From NCBI GenBank assembly GCA_035762175.1, contig DASTPP010000300.1, forward strand, positions 1-36,842: a stretch of DNA of 36,842 nt, written 5' to 3'. Numbering within the stretch: the first letter of the stretch is position 1; every line of letters begins with the position of its first letter. Below the pieces are notes generated by a model. The model was not told where the DNA came from, made no database searches, and saw only the letters and a list, made by a program, of their open reading frames with translations. The position numbers were made by a program, and so were the translations under genes. Source of the stretch: DASTPP01 sp035762175 (GTDB lineage Bacteria; Myxococcota_A; Polyangia; Polyangiales; Polyangiaceae). Below are positions 29,596 through 36,842 of the stretch, piece after piece.

Positions 29596-30519
29596 GTGAC
29601 AGGGCTCTTTCGTTCGCTCGTCGTCGCGGTACCCCTCTCGGCCGCCGCCTTCGTCGTCGCGACGTCGTGCGGGGGCGAGGTCGACGATCTGCCCACCACC
29701 GAGGGCAACGCGGGCTCGCCCGGCGGCGCTGGCGCCGGCCAAGGGGGCGCGCCGGCGGGCTCGGGCGGCGGGGCGCAGGCGGGCGCCGGCGGCTCGGGCA
29801 CGGGCGGCAGCGGCACGACGGGCGGTTCGGGCGGCAGCGGCGGGGGCGACGCCGGCAGCTCGGGCGGCGGCGCGGCGGGCTCGGCCGGGTCGGCCGGGTC
29901 GGCTGGGTCGGCCGGGGCGGCCGGCGCGGCCGGGGCGGCCGGCGCAGGCACCTGCCCTCCGGCCGAGATCGGCCCCGCGCCGACCTGCGGCACCCCGCCC
30001 CCGCCCGAGCTCGAGGCCTGCACCACCTGCGTCTGCGGCAACGACGCCTGCCGCACCGCGTACGAGGGCTGCATCGCCCAAGAGGGCTGCTCTCGCATCG
30101 CCTCGTGCGTGTTTCTCTGCGCCGCCTCGGGCGCCGCTACCGACAGCTTTGCCGCCTGCGCCGCCCAAGGCTCGCCGGCCGACCAGCTCGCCGCCTTCGG
30201 CGTCGTGACCGCCTGCGCCGCGTGCAATGCTCCCTGCGTTGCGGGCGCGCCGCCGCCCTTAGCGCCCCTCTGCCTCGCCCCAGCGCGCGTCGCCCTCGAC
30301 CACCCAGCCGAAGGCCGCGTACGTCTCGCGCTCGACCGCCGTGCCCCAGTACGTGTGCCCGGCGCCCGCCGCGTGAAAGACTCGCACCTCGAGCCCCGCC
30401 GCCTCGAGCCGCCGCGCCACCTGCTCGGCGCCCCGGGCGCAGCCCTCTTGCCCGCAGCCGAGCAGCACCCGCCCGAGGCCGCCGCGGCCGAGCGCGCGCG
30501 CCCGCGCCTCCGGCCATGA
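29596..30519 (+). CDS. Lipoprotein with Gly/Ser/Ala linker and Cys-rich domain
   Basis: About 307 residues from a GTG at 29596 (VTGLFRSLVVAVPLSAAAFV), ending the signal peptide in lipobox ATSC. An upstream TTG at 29560 is possible. Residues about 30-120 form a Gly/Ser/Ala linker with repeats such as GSAGSAGSAG. The Cys-rich domain follows (ACTTCVCGNDACRTAYEGC, GCSRIASCVFLCAAS, ACAACNAPC). This domain layout is common in myxobacterial surface lipoproteins. The real end is uncertain: after CNAPCVAGAPPP near 30255 the frame continues for 260 bp as Arg/Pro-rich sequence antisense to the convergent hydrolase gene. A TAG in the +1 frame at 30260 would end the protein if a frameshift were present. 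So the reading frame either truly overlaps or has lost its stop. Confidence 0.7.
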   Translation: MTGLFRSLVVAVPLSAAAFVVATSCGGEVDDLPTTEGNAGSPGGAGAGQGGAPAGSGGGAQAGAGGSGTGGSGTTGGSGGSGGGDAGSSGGGAAGSAGSAGSAGSAGAAGAAGAAGAGTCPPAEIGPAPTCGTPPPPELEACTTCVCGNDACRTAYEGCIAQEGCSRIASCVFLCAASGAATDSFAACAAQGSPADQLAAFGVVTACAACNAPCVAGAPPPLAPLCLAPARVALDHPAEGRVRLALDRRAPVRVPGARRVKDSHLEPRRLEPPRHLLGAPGAALLPAAEQHPPEAAAAERARPRLRP

Positions 30520-31206
30520 TGCCGGCCGCGAGCCGCCCTCGAGCAGCACGGCGGCCCGGAAGCGCTCGGCATGCTTGGCGAGGAACGCGACGCCGAAGGT
30601 CGCCCCCTGCGAGAAGCCCGCGTACACCATGCGGCCTTCGTCGACGTAGGGCCCGTAGCGCGCGGCGAGCGCGGCGAGCGCGGCGAGCGCCTCGCGCTCG
30701 AGCGCGGGCTCGCTTCGGTAAGCGTAGCCCAGGTTGCCCGAGGGCAGGCGCCCGGCGGGTACGCCCCGCGGGCAGAGCACGAAGGCGCGGTTTTGCACGA
30801 GGTTGCGCCACCACTCGCACTGCCACGAGGGGTTGTCGCCGGCGCCGTGGGCCGCCAGCAAGACGGGCTTCGGCCCCCGCGCCCCGAGCGGCAGCGAGAC
30901 GACCGCGGGCGCGAAGCCCTCGAGCGCGAGCTCGGCCCAGGGCGAGTCGGCCGCGAGCGGGGGCGCGGCCGGCGCCGCGGCCGACGCGCTCGGGGGCCCG
31001 GGGGCAGCGGGCGCGGCGGCCAGGGCGGCGGGCGCAGAGGCGGCGGGCGCAGAGGCGGCGGCGGCCAGGGCGGGCGCGGAGGCCGCGGCGAGCGTCGCGG
31101 CGGGCGCGGAGGCCGCGGGCGGCGGGGGCGGGTTGCGCTCGCCGCCGCAGGCTCCGGCGAGCGCGAGCGCGGCGGCGCCGAGTCGGCGCGGGCCGGGGGG
31201 CGTCAC
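30259..31206 (-). CDS. Lipoprotein alpha/beta hydrolase (esterase/depolymerase-like)
   Basis: About 315 residues from a GTG at 31206. The signal peptide (LGAAALALAGAC) has a lipobox with C20. A long Ala/Pro/Ser linker (about 25-85) follows. The hydrolase domain has PVLLAAHGAGDNPSWQCEWW, the nucleophile elbow GFSQG in MVYAGFSQGATFG, and a His in HAAGAGHTYWGT. This fits esterase or PHB-depolymerase-type alpha/beta hydrolases, probably anchored on the cell surface. Upstream candidate starts lie in arginine-rich sequence. The gene is 41 bp downstream of the NtrC-like regulator on the same strand and may be co-transcribed. Its 3' end overlaps the reading frame of the convergent lipoprotein gene. 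The substrate is unknown. Confidence 0.85.
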   Translation of the reverse strand: MTPPGPRRLGAAALALAGACGGERNPPPPPAASAPAATLAAASAPALAAAASAPAASAPAALAAAPAAPGPPSASAAAPAAPPLAADSPWAELALEGFAPAVVSLPLGARGPKPVLLAAHGAGDNPSWQCEWWRNLVQNRAFVLCPRGVPAGRLPSGNLGYAYRSEPALEREALAALAALAARYGPYVDEGRMVYAGFSQGATFGVAFLAKHAERFRAAVLLEGGSRPASWPEARARALGRGGLGRVLLGCGQEGCARGAEQVARRLEAAGLEVRVFHAAGAGHTYWGTAVERETYAAFGWVVEGDARWGEAEGR

Positions 31207-31247
31207 CGCGCAAGCCTTGCACCGGCGGGCGCGCCCGGCGAGGCGGG

Positions 31248-32607
<1,360 letters not shown>

Positions 32608-32636
<29 letters not shown>

Positions 32637-34026
32637 CAGCGCCCTCGCACCCGGCCGCCGGGCGGCGCGGTAGCTTCATGGTCACCGCGGTGCCGGCCCC
32701 GGCCTCGCTCGCGATGCGCAGCGCCCCCCCGTGCTGCTGCACCGCGGCGCGGGCCAGCACCACCCCGAGCCCCGTGCCCTCGGCGCGCGTCGTGAAGAAG
32801 GGCGTGCCGACCCGGGGAAGGTCATGCGGGGCGATGCCGCAGCCACGGTCTCGAATGGTGACCTCGGCCCCATCGTCGCACGGCCCGACGCTCACGTCGA
32901 CCGAGCCGAGCCGCGGCGAGGCCTCGATGGCGTTCTTGACCAGGTGCAAGAGGGCCTCTTTGAGCCGCCGCGCGTCGCCCTCGACCCGCGCGCCCGGCCC
33001 CGAGCGGCCGAGCTTGACCCCCGCGTCCGCCGCCTTCGCCTCGAGCGCCTCGAGCGCCTCGTCGACCAGCCGCGCGAGGTCGACCGGCCCCGGCGTCAGG
33101 TGCTCGAGCGGCCGCGAGAACGAGAGGTAGTCGGCCAGAATCGCCTCCATGCGCGCGGCCTCGGCGCGGATGACCCCGAGCCGCTCGCGCGCGGGCCCCT
33201 CGCCCGCGCCCCGCTCGAGCAGCTGCGCGAGCCCCTTGATCGCCGCGAGCGGGTTCTTCAGCTCGTGCGCGAGCTTCGCCCCGATCGTCTCGAGGCTGCG
33301 CGCGCGCCGCTCGGCCTCCTCGGCCACGGCCTCGCGCGTCTCGGACAGGCACTCGTCGGCCCGCTGGCGCGCCTCGCCGATGACCCCCATGCCGTGCGCC
33401 AGCGCCGCCGTCGCGTAGAGCACCGCCAGGCTCGCGAGCGCGCCGTGCGCCGCGTAAGGCAGGGGCGGCCCCCGCCACCCGGGCGGCAGCGCCCCGAGCC
33501 CGAACGCCGTCAGCGTGACCAGGCCCGCGCTGACCGCGCTCTGCGGCCCCGGCCCGAAGAGCGCCAGCGTGCCCACCACGAAGGGCACCAGCAGCGGCAG
33601 CAGCGGGCTCGTCAGCCCCCCCGTCAGCGCCAGCACCCCCGCGAAGGGCACGAAGTGCGCGAGCTGCGAGCCGAACAGGGCCCACTCGCGCGGCCCGCCC
33701 TGGCGCCCGGCGCAGCGCGCCTCGACCAGCGCCATCGACAGGCCCAGCGCCATCAACGCCGCCACCGCCCCCGTGCGCCAGGCCGGAAAGCCCGCCGAGG
33801 CGAGGACCGCCACGACGGCAACCTTCATGGGCAGCGCAAAGAGCGGACGCCGCCGGGCGAGCTGGGGCCCGACCGAGCGCAGGTGCTTGGCCCGTAGGGC
33901 CTGGTAACGAGCGCTTCGCACGACGACGTACGGGCCCCTCTGCGAGCGGCGTGCCGCGCGCCGGGCCGCGGCCCCGCCGCAGCAAAAGCAGTGCCGGGCG
34001 GCCCCACGTTGGAGCCTTTCCGACAT
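32608..34026 (-). CDS. Membrane sensor histidine kinase, NtrB/AtoS-like
   Basis: About 472 residues from ATG 34026 (MSERLQRGAARHCFCC). A GTG at 33921 (VRSARYQALRAKHLRSVGPQ) with GAGGGG upstream is a good alternative and would leave the inverted repeat at 34018-34040 outside the gene. Several hydrophobic segments follow (VAVVAVLASAGFPAW to LAVLYATAALAHGMGVI), a membrane sensory unit without a large periplasmic domain. A coiled linker leads to HisKA with His in LAHELKNPLAAIKG, then HATPase motifs (HLVKNAIEAS, DRGCGI, GTGLGVVLAR). The kinase has no receiver. It precedes and overlaps the NtrC-like regulator, its probable partner. The signal is unknown. Confidence 0.93.
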
Positions 34027-34340
34027 CGCTCGTGTCGGAACCCCGACATTTTTCGACCGCCCTTCGCTTGCGGTCGAGGCGATTCGGACGCACGACTCGG
34101 CGCGCGCCCTCTCGCCCGGGCTGGCCCCGCGGTGGCACGGCCCGTGAACGGGCCGGCGTCGCGCGGGCGAGACCGAAGTGCCCGCGGCCCCAACGCCCCT
34201 GGTGGGGCGGGCCCGGCCCTGGTAACCGGGCCCCGTTCGCCCCACGCGGGGCCGCCGCCCCGGGCGCCCGGGCCGCGCTCGCCCCGAACGAGAAGCGCCC
34301 TAGATACTCGCCAGATCTTTCCGCTAAAAGGCTGCCTGCC
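34018..34340. promoter_or_regulatory. Divergent regulatory region with several inverted repeats
   Basis: Between the kinase and TolC-like genes are four dyads: TTCCGACA-N7-TGTCGGAA (34018-34040), CGACCGC-N9-GCGGTCG (34054-34076), CGGCCCGT-GA-ACGGGCCG (34138-34155), and GGGCCCGG-N9-CCGGGCCC (34209-34233). The region near 34020-34080 is less GC-rich, consistent with a promoter. The first dyad overlaps the most upstream kinase start codon, so the region could bind a shared regulator. Which protein binds is unknown. Confidence 0.6.
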
Positions 34341-35927
34341 ATGAGTGTTCGACCGGTATCGCCGCTCTCCGCCGCCCCCCTCGCCCTCGCCCTCGCCCTC
34401 GGCCTGAGCGGCCGGCCGGCCCACGCCCAACCCCACCCCTTGCCGCCGGCCCCGCCCCCCTTGCGCGGCGGCGCCGTGCCCCCCGAGGCGCGCGCCGGCG
34501 CCGAGGCCGAGACCCTCGAGGCCCGGCTCGGCGCGCAGTTCGCCCCGAGCGGCGGCCTGACCGCCGACGACGTCGCGCAGCGGGCCGCCACGACCAGCTT
34601 CGACGTGCGCGCCCGCCAGGCCGAGATCGAAGTCGCCTCGGCCAGCGTCGACCAGGCCCTTTATTCGTTCTTCCCCCGGCTCACCCTCCAGGCCAGCTAC
34701 ACCCGCCTCTCGCCCATCACGCCCCCCGCCTTCGCCCTCGGCAACGGCTACTCGGTCGTGGCCGTGCCCAACGGGGCCGGGCAGGTCGCGCCGGGGCCGG
34801 TCACCGACCCGGCCAACCAGCTCGCGATCGTCCAGACCCCGCCCTTCACCTTCCCCGTCATTCTCGACAACTACCTGCTCACCGCCCGCCTGACCGTCCC
34901 CATCAGCGATTACTTCTTTCGCCTCTCGCAGGCCTACAGCGGCGCGCAGCGCACCGAGGCCGCGGCGCTCTACAACGAGCGCGCGGCCCGCCTGAAGACC
35001 GCGAGCGACGCGAGAACGTGGTACTACCAGTGGGTCAGCGCCAAGCTCTCGGTCGTCGCCACCGAGCAGTCGCTCGTGCAGCGGCGGGCGCAGCTCATCG
35101 ACGCGCAGCGCACCTTCCAGGCCGGCACCTCGTCGCGCGCCGACGTCCTGAACGCCGAGGCCCGCGTCGCCGACGCCGAGCTCTTGCTCGAGCGCCAGAA
35201 GAACTTCGCCGTCTTCCAAGAAGAGCGCCTGCGCACGGTCATGCACGACACGAGCGGCCGCCCCTACGAGATCGGCGAGGACGTGCGCCTCGACCCGCCC
35301 GGCGCGCAGCAGCCGCCGCCCGCCCTGCCCGAGGCCTACAACGAGGCGCTCAGCCAGCGCCTCGAGCTGCGCGCCCTCGACGAGACCGCCCTCTCGCTGC
35401 GCGACCAGGCCAAGGTCGCCCGCGCCGGCGCCTGGCCCCGCCTCGACGGCTTCGGCGACATCACCACCGCCAACCCCAACCAGCGCTTCGTGCCGCTGCA
35501 AGAGCGCTTTCGCACGACCTGGTCGGTCGGCCTCCAACTTAGCTGGAGCCCGAACGACGCCGCCACCTCGATCGCCGCCGCCAACGCCACCAACGCGCGC
35601 GCCGCCCAGGTCGAGGCCCAGCGCAGCGCCCTGCGCGACGCGCTCCGGCAAGAGATCGTCTCCGCCCAGAACGGGCTGCGCGAGGCGCAGGTCGCCGTCG
35701 ACACGAGCGCGCGCAGCCTCTCGGCCGCCGAAGAGTCGTACCGCGTGCGGCGCGAGCTCTTTCGCAACGGGCGCGCCACCAACCTCGAGGTCACCAACGC
35801 CGAGAACGACCTCCTGTTCGCGCGCTTGAACGCCATCAACGCCCGCGTCAACCTGCGCATCGCGCTCGTCTCGCTCGACCACGCCCTCGGCCGCGACGCC
35901 AAGCGCGCCCCCGCCCCCGCCCCCTGA
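34341..35927 (+). CDS. TolC-family outer-membrane efflux protein
   Basis: A 528-residue protein. The signal peptide MSVRPVSPLSAAPLALALALG ends near AHAQ. Two copies of the outer membrane efflux protein repeat follow. The first runs from LTADDVAQRAATTSFDVRAR through SVDQALYSFFPRLTLQASYT, and the second is helical with EQSLVQRRAQLIDAQRTFQA and ends RVNLRIALVSLDHALGRDA. The trimeric family forms a barrel plus periplasmic tunnel for RND, MFS or type I export. No adaptor or inner-membrane pump gene is seen downstream, so its partner must lie elsewhere. It is divergent from the two-component pair, which may control it. The ATG at 34341, with AAAAGG upstream, gives the signal peptide. Confidence 0.93.
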   Translation: MSVRPVSPLSAAPLALALALGLSGRPAHAQPHPLPPAPPPLRGGAVPPEARAGAEAETLEARLGAQFAPSGGLTADDVAQRAATTSFDVRARQAEIEVASASVDQALYSFFPRLTLQASYTRLSPITPPAFALGNGYSVVAVPNGAGQVAPGPVTDPANQLAIVQTPPFTFPVILDNYLLTARLTVPISDYFFRLSQAYSGAQRTEAAALYNERAARLKTASDARTWYYQWVSAKLSVVATEQSLVQRRAQLIDAQRTFQAGTSSRADVLNAEARVADAELLLERQKNFAVFQEERLRTVMHDTSGRPYEIGEDVRLDPPGAQQPPPALPEAYNEALSQRLELRALDETALSLRDQAKVARAGAWPRLDGFGDITTANPNQRFVPLQERFRTTWSVGLQLSWSPNDAATSIAAANATNARAAQVEAQRSALRDALRQEIVSAQNGLREAQVAVDTSARSLSAAEESYRVRRELFRNGRATNLEVTNAENDLLFARLNAINARVNLRIALVSLDHALGRDAKRAPAPAP

Positions 35928-35966
35928 GCGCCGGGCGCCGGGCGGGCCCACCGCGGCCCCCGGGCG

Positions 35967-36028
35967 CGCGCCGGCCCGCCTCGCGGCCGACGGGGCTCGC
36001 GCCGGCCCGCCCCGCGGTCGACGGGGCC
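35967..36028. repeat. Direct repeat, 31-bp period, after the TolC-like stop
   Basis: A block beginning CGCGCCGGCCCGCC is found at 35967 and 35998, 31 bp apart, with a few substitutions between copies. It lies in the convergent gap between the TolC-like gene and the lectin-like gene, 40 bp past the stop. Confidence 0.75.
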
Positions 36029-36053
36029 CGCGCCCGCCGGCGCCCCGCCCGCG

Positions 36054-36842
36054 TCAGGGCTGGTCGCGGCAGGTGCCGTCGACCTTGATCTCGACCCCGA
36101 GCAGCGCGTGCGCCGCGCCCGCCCCGTCCGCGGTGCCGGCGCCGAAGCCGAGGTAGTTGCCGGAGAGCGCCTCCTGCTCGCCGTCGAAGAACGTCACCGC
36201 GAGCGTCGGCGTGCCCGCGGGCGAGACGAACGTGGCGTCGATGGCGACGTTGTCGTTGCCGGCGTCGGGTTCGCGGCGTATCCGCACGATTGTCGTGTGG
36301 GGCCCCGCGGCGGGGCCCGCCGAGGTAAGGGCGCTGCTGCCGGCGATCTCGCCCTCGGCGACGAAGCCCCCGAGGGTGCGGCCGTCGAAGAAGCGGTTCG
36401 TATAAAGTTGCCACGCGGGCCCCAGCCCCGGTGGCGCCGCGGCGCGCATGTCGAGCGCGAGCGCGACGCCGGCGCCCGCGCCGGGCACCCCGAGCGTGAC
36501 GTCGAACGTCTGGTCGGACGGGGTGAAAGGGTCGCTCGGCGTCGCGAACCAAAGCGACGCGCCGAGGGCGTACGCGTCGCCCGCGCCGCCCGGCTCGAAG
36601 GCGAAGGTGAACGCCACCTCGAGCTCGCTCGGGACGCCGATCAAGAAGGGCAGGTACGCCTGCCCCCAGCGCAGGCGCGGCGAGGCGTCGGGCGGCGTGA
36701 GCACGATGCGCGTCGCCTCGACGCGGGCGTCGCCGCCGACGCGCCAAGTGGGGTCGGAGGGCAGCCAGATCTTGCAGCCCAGCACGTTCGGCGCCGTCGG
36801 GCCGCCCGCGCCGCCCGCCCCGGCCGAGCCCGCCGCGCCGCC
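36054..36842 (-). CDS. Lectin-like lipoprotein with Gly-rich linker (5' end outside window)
   Basis: The frame runs off the window edge, so the N-terminus is missing. The visible N-terminal part is a Gly/Ala/Ser linker (GGAAGSAGAGGAGGPTAPN), then LGCKIWLPSDPTWRVGGDAR. The main domain looks like a concanavalin A-type beta sandwich (LRWGQAYLPFLIGVPSELEV, AFTFAFEPGGAGDAYALGAS, QTFDVTLGVPGAGAG, NYLGFGAGT). Gly-rich linkers like this normally follow a lipobox in myxobacterial surface proteins, so the full gene probably encodes a lipoprotein that binds or displays sugars. A GTG at 36785 could start a shorter form but would cut the linker. Carbohydrate binding is inferred from the fold and is uncertain. 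Confidence 0.65.
   Translation of the reverse strand, partial: GGAAGSAGAGGAGGPTAPNVLGCKIWLPSDPTWRVGGDARVEATRIVLTPPDASPRLRWGQAYLPFLIGVPSELEVAFTFAFEPGGAGDAYALGASLWFATPSDPFTPSDQTFDVTLGVPGAGAGVALALDMRAAAPPGLGPAWQLYTNRFFDGRTLGGFVAEGEIAGSSALTSAGPAAGPHTTIVRIRREPDAGNDNVAIDATFVSPAGTPTLAVTFFDGEQEALSGNYLGFGAGTADGAGAAHALLGVEIKVDGTCRDQP

Noticed and set aside
31000..31140. Repeat tract in the hydrolase linker as a separate element
   Set aside because: It is part of the Ala/Pro/Ser linker of the lipoprotein hydrolase and is in frame.

Overview
The window is very GC-rich DNA from what looks like a myxobacterium of the Polyangia (Myxococcota). This is inferred from the extreme third-position GC, the lipoproteins with long Gly/Ser/Ala linkers ahead of cysteine-rich or lectin-like domains, the KaiC-like and NtrC-like regulators, and the many lineage-type orphan lipoproteins. 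No rRNA, tRNA, CRISPR or complete insertion sequence was seen. The extreme GC makes most long antisense reading frames spurious.

Layout. 139-531: small cysteine-containing hypothetical. 704-4301 (minus): signalling operon of a PAS hybrid histidine kinase, a double-domain KaiC-like ATPase and a single-domain receiver, linked by overlapping start and stop codons. 4504-5839: two small lipoproteins flanking a 61-bp-period repeat and a wrecked glycoside hydrolase 15 gene. 6080-11753: an accessory island with two unknown genes (one possibly HEPN-like), a nucleotidyltransferase-HEPN fusion, a hairpin-rich dispersed repeat, a nine-unit array of palindromes at 42-bp spacing, a TOPRIM-like/AAA ATPase gene pair resembling phage-defence modules, and a perfect 33-bp inverted repeat. 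11838-15618: molybdopterin oxidoreductase divergent from an outer-membrane barrel protein. 16096-18917: ferritin-like protein, second copy of the hairpin repeat, phosphoribosyltransferase and divergent alpha/beta hydrolase. 19349-23521: lipoproteins, a metallothionein, a proline-rich protein, a secreted RIFT-barrel/alpha-toroid carbohydrate-active-like protein and an ElaA-type acetyltransferase. 23598-25345: LysR regulator divergent from a solitary succinate dehydrogenase cytochrome b, with an AT-rich operator between them. 25497-29486: two-subunit isoquinoline-1-oxidoreductase-type molybdenum hydroxylase and a divergent quinone oxidoreductase. 29596-31206: two lipoproteins whose convergent reading frames overlap. 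31248-35927: NtrC-type regulator and membrane histidine kinase, divergent from a TolC-family protein. 36054-36842: lectin-like lipoprotein cut by the window edge.

The most unusual signals are non-coding: the 42-bp palindrome array (8928-9254), the multi-hairpin element in two inverted copies (8578-8802 and 16647-16908), the large inverted repeat (11636-11753), and a recurring habit of short direct duplications, mostly with 31- or 61-bp period, in gaps just after stop codons. Two of these duplications include the stop codon itself. Whether the island genes and the palindrome array form one system is inference; the sequence shows only that they lie together.
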